This document shows, piece by piece, positions 13,101 through 25,100 of a stretch of 64,000 nt of DNA. Source of the DNA: Antedon mediterranea (Eukaryota > Echinodermata > Crinoidea > Comatulida > Antedonidae); assembly GCF_964355755.1 (NCBI RefSeq), contig NC_092675.1, positions 439,001 through 503,000 of the forward strand. The letters are read 5' to 3'. Each line of letters opens with the position of its first letter. Position 1 is the stretch's first letter. The position numbers and the translations under genes were made by a program. The notes under the pieces are model-generated. The model saw only the letters and a list, made by a program, of their open reading frames with translations. It was not told the DNA's origin and ran no database searches.

Positions 13101-16100
13101 GGTTTAAATCCTGGATCCGCCCCTGATAACACTTGACCTACTTAATATTTTCAAAGTATTTTGGTATAGATCAATGACCCTTGACCTACTTTACCATTGG
13201 CCACCCCAGTTCCGCGAACTTTTTTGCATCTACGCTCTCTACGGTGAATAAGTAACTGGCTTTATGAACGTTATAACACTTGACCTACTAAATATCTACT
13301 AAATATTTTCAAAATATTTTGGTATGGATCGATAACCCTTGACCTACTTTACCATTTGCCACCCCAATTCCGCAAACTTTTTTGCATCTACGCCCTTTAC
13401 GGCAAATAAGTAACTGGCTTTACGATCGTTATAACACTTGACCTACTTAATATTTTCAAAATATTTTGGTATGGACTGATGACCTTTGACCTACTTTACC
13501 ATTTGCCACCCCAGTTCCGCGAACTTTTTTGCATCTACGCCCTCTACGGCGAATAAGTAACTAGCTTTTACAAACGTTATAATACTTGACCTACTTAATA
13601 TTTTCAAAATATTTTGGTATGGATTGATGACCCTTGACGTACTTTACCATTTTCCACACCAGTTCCGCAAATTTGTTTGCATCTACACCCTCTACGGCGA
13701 ATAAGTAAGTAACTGGCTTTACAATCGTTATAACACTTGACCTATTTAATTTTTTCAAAATATTTTGGTATGGATCAATCACCCTTGACCTACCTTACCA
13801 TTTCAGTTCCGCAAACTTTTTTGCATCTACGCCCTCTACGGGGAATAAGTAACTGGCTTTTACGATCATTATAACACTTGACCTACTTAATTTTTTCAAA
13901 ATATTTTGGTATGGATTGATCACCCTTGACCTACTTTACCATTTGCCACCCCAGTTCCGCAAATTTTTTTACATCTACGCCCTCTACGGCGAATAAGTAA
14001 CTGGCTTTACAATCGTTATGGAACACTTGACCTACTTAATTTTTTTAAAATATTTTGGTATGTTATAACGTTCGTAAAAGCCAGATACTTATTCGCCATA
14101 GAGGGCGTAAAAAAACAATTTGGGAAAGAGTTGGCAGAATTCTGTAGTGAAAATGATCTGATTTTATCTGATATTATCAGACTTCATGATAATAGTTTTA
14201 CCATTCTTAGTGACGCCCATGGTACAATGAGTTGGATTGACCATTTCATCTCATGGCGCCGATATGTGCATATCTGAAGTCAATGTTATTCTTAATTTCT
14301 TAACTGAAATGTGAGTGAATGGCCGAGCGGTTAAGACAGTGGAACCGTAATCACGTAGCCATAACTTCGGCAGGGGTTCGAGGCTCACTCACTCCATGGT
14401 TCTGGTGGTAGAACGAGTTTTCTCGGATAAGGACTATAAACCGTAGGTCCAGTGTACACAACTTGCTCGTGTGCACTTTAAAGAACCTAGTACATCTTTC
14501 GAGACGAGTAGGGGGTTACCCCGGTGTATTAGTACATCACAGCCACTGATCACCAACTGGGCCCTCTGGGAGATCAGTCTTTGACTGAAGAGGTCACCCA
14601 GTATAAAGATAAAACAAACAAACAAACAAACAAATTTTAAGTATGAGTTTAATGTCAAATAGTTATAAGATTGGGCATGATAAAGTGTATTCTAATAATA
14701 ACAATGTAGATTCACTGTTTGCTAAATTTGATTGGAGTAATGTTAAAGAACCAGAATTACATAATTATTGTAAACTTCCAGAAATGTTGTTAAAAAATAT
14801 ATATGTTGACTCCCACTATCATGCACCGGATGCAATGGGTGCTTGCATAGGAAAGGTATAGATGATTTATATAATGATATTATTTGTGCTTTATTTAGTG
14901 CCTCCAAAATGTGTTTTACAAATAAGACATTAAAAAATGTGACCCATATTCCAGGGTGGAATGAAAATGTCGCAGAATACCATAAAGTGGCCCTTTTATG
15001 GGTTAACAATGGCAAACCTAAATCTGGTTCATTATTTGAGGCGATGCGTGTGACAAGATCACAATATAAATGATTTTACGCAAGTGTAAATCAGAAGAAC
15101 ATCATAGAGCTAATTCTATGGCTTAATCTTTATCAAAAACTTACTATGCTGATTTCTAGAAAAGGGTTTGTAAGGCTAAATTATATATTCCTGTTCTTAC
15201 AGAATCTTTGGATAATATTAATATATGATTTGTGTAACCACCGGGCCGCTCATTTTGAGGAGCTGTTTAATTGTGTTCATAATGATAGTAAGGATTATGT
15301 TCAGAGTATACTCGTTAATTGTAATGATGATTGCAGTTGTGGGGTAAATGTCCAACAGCTAGCGGGCATTATTAAAGATTTATCTAGTGGTAAATCCCCG
15401 GGAAATGATATCTTGAGCTCCGAACAATAGACTAACAGTTCTACTGTCCTTATTTTTTATTTTAATGATTCGTCATGGTCATGTGTCTGATGAATTTTAA
15501 AATTTTTTTAAAGATTTTTAAAATCTAAATCAGGTGATATTACGAGTAAAAGCAATATTGGCCTATAGCTTTAACTAGAGTGGTATCTAAAGTACTAGAA
15601 TCTGTATTAATTCAATTTTCCGGAGATAGCCCTAAGTCATCTGACCATCAGTTTGCGTTCGGGTAAATCCACAGATGTATATTTGTCTTAAAACAAGTTG
15701 TTGAATATTATACTCGGCAAAATAGCCATGTATGCTGGGTGTGTAGAAAGCGACGACCTCGAATTGGACGACCCCAACGACCCGGGCGACCTCGAATTAG
15801 ACGACCTAGAATTGGACGACCCATAACACGAAACCGACGACCCCTATAATAGCCTAGCCTAGCCAGGCCTAAGTATGGTATAACATCCCGAAGCCGAACA
15901 TAACCAAAGATCTTTAAACCATACCTTATATAATACTCGCAAGCAAGCAATTGATTGAAAAAATACAGAAATATCGCCATTTGATACTGAATATGTCGAC
16001 ACGAACAAACGAACAGATATGGAACGCCAAGAATGCATCATTAAAACTGCATTCGACTCGATTAGCACACGAAATATCATAAACATGGCAAACCAGGCCC

Positions 16101-19100
16101 CTTTTTCAGCGGCAGGTAAGGTTTGACCATGGAGGTACTCCATGGTTTGACCAGCTCCATGGTTTGACCATGGAGGTATAAAAATATTTTTATACCTCCA
16201 TGGTTTGACCGTATAGGCCTACAATGCATGTGTGAAATGTAAAGCTTTCTTATGGCCCTCCCCATGCAGGATTAGGCCAAGTTGAGCCGCCGACAAGTTG
16301 AGGCGCCGCCAGAAAAACGTTATTTTCTATGAAACGCCAAATGCTTACTTTCGCCGGTGCTCGTTTCTATTTAATAGAAGTTCTATTTATATTAATTATT
16401 AGATATAACGATGTATATTCCAAAGTTTATATATCACGGTTTTTAGTATATATTATTAAATATTATAATTAAAGAGAAATAATTATGAATATCTGACTTG
16501 AAGATTCCAAAATATAAGGCCTAAAACATGACCGAAAATGACCGAAAAACATGTTGCCCCCTCAGGCGGCAGTTGAAGTAAAATAATTGCATAAAATCAC
16601 CGTTTTTTAGTAAAATGTTTTGTGTATTAACATTGTAAAATTCAATAAAATATGATATTAAAAGATAGTAAATAAAAAATAATAATTATTTAACCTCATT
16701 CGAAGAATATCAATACTCTATTAGTCCTGAGAGACAACGTGATTTTACGTGGTAGGCATACACGCGAGAAAAATATTATGGAGTGCACTGCATTTTTACC
16801 TTGAAAGATTAAAAACAATTAAATTATTAAATATGACTACTTTCCTTTGCTGTTTCAAACCAACAAAATTGTAGTATGTAATTATTATTTATTTTCATGA
16901 CACAATAAACCTAAAGACCATGAACTTATGTAGGGCCTACTAGGACACCACTCTATCACTACGCGAAATGTCGTAAAAGACGCACTGGCCGTTTCATAGA
17001 AATTACCGGCGGCTCAACTTGTCGGCGGCCCAACCGGTCATATCCCCCCGTGCACATGTTACGCTGCTTGGTAGGCCTATAGTGTTCGTTATAAGAAGAC
17101 GAGATGTAATTATACGTCCATGGTTTAACCATGTATTGTATAATATTTATTTCTTTTTAATTTATTTTTAATATGTCGAATGCAGTTTTAATGATGCACT
17201 TTTGGCGTTCCATATCTTTTCGTTTGTTCGTGTCGACACAATCAGTATCAAATGGCGATATTTCTGTATTTTTTCAATCAATTGCTTGCTTGCGAGTATT
17301 ATATAATAAGGTATAGTTTAAAGATCTTTGGCTATGTTCGGCTTCGGGATGTTATACCACACTTAGGCCTAGGCTAGGCTAGGCTATAGTATAGGGGTCG
17401 TCGGTTTCGTGTTATGGGTCGTTCAATTCGAGGTCGTTCAATTCGAGGTCGCCCGGGTCGTTGGGGTCGTCCAATTCGAGGTCGTCGCTTTCTACACACC
17501 CGTTGTGTGTACCGTGTTTTGGTGGTCTGTTAACCTCAGAGATATATACCCTACAGCCGGGTGAATAACTCAATGTAATTTGGTATACAATGATCGCAGT
17601 AATCGCCGTGTCTATAACACAAATAAAAAAACGCCAAATACGCCACATACTTTTTTCGGCCGTCCCGCCGTGTACATACAAGACATTTCATGTTTATTTT
17701 ATGCCTATAAAATAATAAAAGAACACCATGTTTCTCGTTTATTTTTATCGTTTATACTGCATACCATAATATTATACAAAAAACTTTCATGCGCGAGAAA
17801 AAAGTTCCCGATATTACACTCCACTCAGGGGTGTAAATATACCACGCTAACGCTTGTGCACACACGGACCACCAGGGCGGCGGAAATTAACTGCAATGGA
17901 AAATGGTGTATTTTGGAGAGTGATGATGTCAGCATTAAAACGAGGAGCGAGCTTGACAACGTGACGCTGGTAGTTTTAGGATAGTCTGGGCTCCAGACGG
18001 AGTTTTGTAAAAATATAAATATTTTTGCACATATGGCGTTTCATACGTGTATTACTTGAGTTTGGATACTCCGTCTGGGGAAACACGCATAAGTCACGTG
18101 GTTTGACACCAAGAATTCTTGGTGCATAAATTATCCAGTTGACTAGTTTCAGCCGCATGCCATTGGCTACTCACTCGTACGTCGTTTTAATATTCATATT
18201 TCAGAATTTCAAAGACTCAACGTCTAAGACGATGCGCATGCGCTATGTTACGTTTAGACAATGTGTACTTGGGGTACATTGATGAAAGTTTCTGAAGGCT
18301 AAAAATGATTTTATATGCCTAGTAGTGTGGTAAACATTTGATGAGATTTTTCCCAAGAACATGAAAACTCGTCATGATATGATAGGCTAGCTTCTCCGCC
18401 AAATCAAACATTGAATGGATCATTTATTATGCGGAGAAAATTTGATTTAATTCCCACCCAGATCCTGTCCTGTTCTGTGTGGTGGTGTAGCCCTGTTGTG
18501 TGCCGGTCGGTGGTGGTATGTACCTTATTGGCGTTTTATTTGGAAGTACGTACGAGTTGAGTAGCCCTACGAACCCGCCTACGATCGAAGGAGGCCTAGG
18601 CCAGAACAATTAATAAACAAAACAGCTTGGCAACACGATTTTATATTTCAACAGTTGTTCAGTCTCGATCGTACATTCAGCACACTGTACGTACGTACTC
18701 GATCTTTTTCATTTTGAAACAAAATGATCATTGGTTGATTCGAAATCCATATTTACATACCGCCCGCCCCATATAGCCAAATACGGTATGATAACCTACG
18801 TCATTCTTATCGGATGTTTGCGGTTTGCAAATCGATTTCTATACGTGTTTCACAAGTCTGTATTTCAGACAAAAATCGCGGTCGAAATAAAAACAAATAA
18901 ATAAAAAAAAGACAATAAATACAGACTTGGGGCAAGTCTAGTTTTAGGAGTGCGTGTGTTTTGAAAGTGGGTATTTTCCGAAGATTGTAAATCGTGTTTT
19001 CTTTTTAAACTCTTGAATTCATAATAGTAATTGAACTCTTAGCTCTTTCACTGTGTAGGCCTATTTACACACAACTATTAATGCTAACCCTAGCTCTAGT

Positions 19101-22100
19101 AGGGCCTAGCTAGGCCTACTCTTCTTAATTAAAAGATTAATCCACGTCTAGCGACGGTCAATCGCGATTAGGTTGCATCTTTTTTTTTTTTTTTTAGAAT
19201 TAAGTGGGGGGTGGCTAGCCACCCTATTCACCCCCCTAGATCCGCCACTGGGTAGAGAGGCTGAAAACTCAGGAGGAATTATTTGAATTCCCCCCTTTTC
19301 ACCAATACAAAAGTTGCATGAAATGAACGTAGAGATGCAAAAGTTTGAAAAAAGAAATTAGAATGATAGCATGGAGTGATATTATTGAATGAGAACCGTA
19401 AGGTTAGAGTATATATATAAACTTTATTTAGACATGAGACTGATGTGCCGTACAACTCGTTCAATCCATATTGATTGTTTTTACACAAGTTCGTGATACT
19501 GTATTACAAAAAAAAAAACAAACAAAACAACAACAAAAATTAACACCATATAAATACGACAGAAACGAAAAAATTGAAATTGAAAAGAAACAAAATTACA
19601 GCAGAATCCCCTTCATCTGACACCTCTATTTAGGGTACACCATACCGGTACTTCCCGTGTAAACGGAAACCCTTATCGAAGTGTATAATTTATGGGGATT
19701 CTACTGTAATACATAATAAATCTTTTTTATTTCATTTACCTTAAAATAATAGTGATAAAACACACATTTTACATAGTATTTATAGCCATTTTAAAGTTGG
19801 ATGTACACCATCATAGATTACCATACCATTATGTTTTACAATGCATTTTCCAGATACGTTTTAAACAACTTAACTGAATTTGGAAGGGTATCAACATTGA
19901 GACTATTCCATATAATTGCTCCACGATAAGACAGACTTCGTTTTTTAAAATCGGTTTTTGGCTTCGGGATGAACAGATGTGTATCACTGTGCCTTAGATT
20001 ATAATTTATATCATTGAATGTAAATACATTATTTAGGTAAGGTGGGGCATTATCTGTCAAAACCTTATATATAACTATACAACATTCATATCTATCTTGA
20101 TAAGATAAAGGTGACCAATTAATTTGTCTTAGTGCCTCACTACTATGTGTGTCCCATAGACCACATACGATTCGAGCTGTTCTGTTTTGGATAGTTTGAA
20201 CTCTTTTCATTAGAGTTTGACTACTATTTCCTCAAATTATGTTACAATAGCTCAAGTAAGGTATTACAATAGAGTTTGCAATATGTCTTAATATGTTTTG
20301 TGGAAAATAATAGCTACATCGTCTGAGCATACCCAATCCATTTAGAGCTTTACCTCGAATGTATTCAATCTGATTTTTCCATGATAAATGTTCATCTATT
20401 ATGATACCGAGATGTTTGCAATATCGAACGCATGGTACAACATCGTTATCTATATTAACTGATCTATTTTTTTCTTTGGTGGTTGCCAATCGGTTTGTCG
20501 CTCCGATCAACATGAATTCGGATTTAGAGACATTTAGACTCAATTTATTATTTTTTAGCCAATCGTCGATTTGTATAAGTTCTTCATTTATACTTTGGTA
20601 TATTTCATTTTCATTTTTTGAAGAACAATAAATTATAGTGTCGTCAGCATACATACTTATTTTACATTTGTTTGCAACTTTCGATAGGTCATTTATATAT
20701 AAGAGGAAAGCAAGTGGGCCCACGATTGACCCCTGAGGCACTCCACATTGGATGTGTGTATAGTCAGACAATGTATTATTTACATTTGTGAATTGCTTTC
20801 GCTCAGACAGATAGCTCTCGAACCATTTTAAAACATATTTACTTAAACCATAAAGTCTCAATTTGCTTAATAGTATGTTATGGTTTACCGTATCAAAGGC
20901 CTTTTTAAAATCTAGTAAACAGATTCCGACCAGCTTACCCTCGTCTATTGCACTATACCAGTCTTCCGTCACTTTTGTAAGTGCAGTAGATGTTGAGTAT
21001 GATGGTCGAAAACCTGATTGATTTATACATAACAGATTATTATTATTCAAAAAAGCATAAAGTTGATTAAAAACGACTCGTTCAATTATTTTTGAAAGTA
21101 TAGGTAGGACAGAAATGGGACGATAATTATTAGGGTTAGTTTTTTCACCATTCTTAAAAATTGGTGTGACCTTTGCTATTTTCCACGTATTTGGGAAATT
21201 TACATGTTGTGAAGGAGTGATTTATGATTCTTGTAATTGTTGGGGATATAATCGGGGCAGACAGTTTTAGAATGCCCGGTGGTAAGTTATCATTACCAGT
21301 GGCTTTGTTTTTTGAAAGATTACTTAAGTATTTATATACAAATTTACATGTGATGTGTTCGAATTCAAAATTATTTTCGGTGAAAGCATCGATTTCATCA
21401 TAATTTATATCATTTATCGGCTCATGTATTTGTGATACAAGATTTGAACCTATATTTGAGAAAAATGTATTAATTTCATTTGCGACGTCCTTAGCTTTAT
21501 AGAGGACATCGCCATTATCATTGCAAAATGTTTGAATAGTTTGAGTTTTCTTTTTTGACGATATAATATATCTTATGGTATCCCATGTTTTTTTTACATC
21601 ATTTTTATTTTCTTTTATACTTTCTTGAATAAAATTAGCTTTACTTTTACGTATTAATTTATTGCACATATTTCTATACTTTCTGTACCTTTTCCAGAGT
21701 GATTCATTTTTAGAATGTTTACATTCTCTTTTGAGTTTATCTCTTTCTCTCATATTTTCAATTACATCATCAGAGAGCCAAGAAGCTGTTTTTTTACGTA
21801 CCCTGTGTTTTTTCCAAGGAGCATGTTTATCTAAAATAGTACGGGTTATTATGTCTTCCAGCTTGATATTTGTGCCAAAATAGATTTTTTTAGCTAACTT
21901 TGTTATTCTTGAGATGCTGAATCCAAAAAAGTTAGGTGCCAATTTTTTCGACCACTCTTTCGGCCGCCATTTTGTATTTCAAAATGGCCGACGTTCCACA
22001 CTAAACTTGGTCATCCATGGCATCATTGGAAAGGGAATGTAATACTGATTATTTTATTCCATTACACCCATATCAATAAACGTATAGTTACATAGTTATA

Positions 22101-25100
22101 GCGAAATAAAACAAATCACGTGACCAATAAAGGTCAAAAGGTCAAATACAATTTCACCAAAATACTGTACTGTTTGGTATCGTTGGATAGATTTTTTAAT
22201 TCTGAATACAGTTTTACTAATATCTATTCTATTGTACTTTGTTTATTGTCATAATTTTCCAATTATGTAAATAAATTGTTTTTAAATGTTCCTTGTTGTT
22301 TTTTCATGCTAATTACTTTCTTATTTAAATACAATCTGTCCTATTGGTATATAAGTACTTTAGGCGTTGTTTTCTGTTCTTCTTCTGATGAGAATAGTTT
22401 CTCGAAACATGCAACTTTTTAAGGCAGTTTGCCTACTCATTAAATCGCTATACTCATTTTAACAATGACAAAAGTAGTCTCCTTCGTATTAAGATAAATA
22501 CGGTTTTTCTTATTGGTTTTACAATTCATTCAAATGTTTGTTTGATTTTCATTCTACTTTGTTATTGTCCATTAATATGTTTTATAGTATATTATATATT
22601 ATCTAATTAATACTAAATAAGTACCGTACGGTACTGGATTACACTTAACTTCAATGTCAAGTTTCCGAGTTATTTAATTTAAAATCAAAATAACTCTAGT
22701 CCGTGAACAAAGGTGAAATAAACTGTTGTCAAGTCACATCTTTGTTTTGTTTCGTTGGATAGAAATTCTGAATCTATTTTATTTTTAGTAGTTTACATTT
22801 CTGTTTTTCGTAAAAAGAAAAAAATGCTACGGGTCATGGTATCATTTGCGTAGCGTTCAAAATCATTTGTATTTTTGTCAAAGCGGGTACCACACAATAT
22901 AAAGCCATCTGTGCACAATGCCAATGTTAATCGGTATGCCTTTCCCTTTGAACCTCAGATGAAGTGCAGCAGCAAACAGAATGTTTTCATTTGATATTAT
23001 TTTATACAGAGAAAAAATCTTAAGAATAAAAAAAAAAATTAAGATCAATTAGTTTTCCTCAAATAAAGTTTACACGAAATAAAGAAAAGTCAGTGTCCTA
23101 CTGCTGCCTTCACTACCTTTACAAACTATCGATCGATATTGTAAAGAAACGAATTCAGTGTTTTTAACGTCTAAAGGTTCCCTTTGATTTTTACGTATGG
23201 TTTGTGATTATCGCAATATAAATCCTAACAATACGTTGTTATTATTAAAAGTCACATCGAATAATTAATCAAACTATACTTGTTTGTGGTAACTATAAGA
23301 ACTTATCGAAAATAAGGGAAACAAAATCCGCTTTCCAGCAATAATATTCAAATTAGTTTGAGAAAAACGAAATCTTTTAACTACAGACACTTTTTAAATA
23401 TATACCGTATGTAATGATTTCAGTTATTGAATTCCCTTTTATAAATTTGTATTTTAATTTTGTTACTTTTACTGCATTTCTCAGTTATAGTTATCAAAAA
23501 TGCAGTGGGTTTTTTTTAAAGAGTGAAGTGCGACCACACACCGGTAGGAGATGGAATTGGCCTTTCAGTCATCGGTGCGTTTTGAATTATTATTTTATTG
23601 TTCTTGCATAATATCCTATTATATCCGTTGTTGTTAGTATTTGTATTTGTATTCTTATATGAGTATTAGAATTTGCCACCGATTTAATTTATATTCAATA
23701 AAATTATGTTATCATCTGAAACGGTGGAAGATTATTCGACTACTTATACACAGTATAGATAAGCTGTTTTCTATCCTGCCTTTATGGTCACACAAATATC
23801 CAATATATATAGTATAAGAATGTGTACATAAATTAATTTAAATAAGCAACAACTTTTTTATCGATTTACCTTATATATATAGGCCTAGGCTTACAACATG
23901 CAACCAAGCTATTGGCAGAAAACCATGTTTGAAAAAAACAACATAGACGCCATGCTGCACTGGATATAGGCCTAGTTATAAATAAAACTACATTAACTAG
24001 CAGAATTAAGACAAATCTAAATTACTTTCCAAAGTTACGTTTCTGTTTCTGCTGTAGGCCTAGTAGTTGTATGAACTCGCTCAAATAAAAGGTACTAAAA
24101 TCAATTACTTTACATCATATCATGTTTGCGTCGCAACTAATTTACCTGCAAAGCAATGGTTGTTTGATCTTGTTTTGTACGTGCAATGCAAAAACCGGGC
24201 ATATCGAGGATCTTGATAGTAAAACTTATCTTATACTAAAGTAGTTTCACACACTGAAATTGTTATTATAACCAGATAAATGTTACCAACATTTGAATGA
24301 ATAAAACAAGAAATATTTCTTACAAAAAACGCTGCTCGCTTTATTTCAAATGTTTTTGAATGTGTCATTTTATTGTCACATGATAGTTGTTTTACCTGAA
24401 AAAATGTAATTTAAAGCAACAAATACTTAAATTGTCTGTCAGACAATGGTTTTTGGGTTTCTTTTCTTTTCTTATATGTGAATAAATATTATTTTTTTGT
24501 TACAGAAGTGAATACTCAATTTCTGTCACTTTAGTTAATTTTATTGCTAAGGTCAAATCTGGGGGTCACTTCATCACCCTAGATATTTCAATTGTGAAGT
24601 ATCCTATTACAAACACAAACTTTAATGGACTGTTTCGATAATAATTCACTGAATATCTGACAGTGAATATACCAGAAATGCTTAGGGATTTGTAATTTTA
24701 GCATGACATGTCCTAATAGACTCTTTCCCAGACGTTTTTTGGGTCTACTGTAGCAGCTGGAATCAATAAATCATAGTGAAGTTTCCATTTTCACAAAACT
24801 GTCTGTCCTTAGAACTATAACTGCTGCTTGCTTTAGCTTCTGATTGAGTAGTCCTAATGGGACGTAGCGGGCTAGAGCAGCAGCGTGAAAAAACGTATTT
24901 ATCTTTAATACGGATGAGACCTTTTTTATTGTACATTTAAAAATGTATTTACATAATTGGAAAATTATGACAATAAATAAAGGAAAATCGAATAGATATT
25001 AGTAAAACTGTATTCAGAATAAAAAAAAGCTATCCTACGATACCAAACAGTAAAGTATTTGAGAAAATTAAAATGTTGACCTTTTGACCTTTTTGGTCAC

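Larger units (their letters stand above)
15738..17503. mobile_element. 1.77-kb foldback element with ~340-bp inverted arms
   Basis: The left arm (about 15738-16065) starts GGGTGTGTAGAAAGCGACGA, and the right arm (about 17172-17503) ends in its reverse complement. The arms contain short direct repeats of GACCTCGAATTGGACGACC, then GTTATGGG..., AAAGATCTTT..., and GTTCGTGTCGACA, all mirrored. Predicted proteins in the arms are translations of the repeats. No transposase. It is inserted at the end of a LINE remnant. No clear target duplication was seen. Confidence 0.8.

Noticed and set aside
14320-14395. Possible tRNA-Leu/Ser gene
   Set aside because: A- and B-box-like blocks are present, but the sequence continues into a SINE body with an AAAC tail and cannot fold as a mature tRNA.
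15708-17681. Open frames on both arms (RGRRFRVMGRPILGRLIRG and similar)
   Set aside because: They are translations of the direct repeats within the foldback arms and occur in mirrored form on both sides.
21861-21942. N-terminus of the open frame starting MAPNFFGFSISR
   Set aside because: It lies in the left arm of the inserted 3.55-kb element, not in the LINE; the true LINE sequence resumes at DKHAPWKK.
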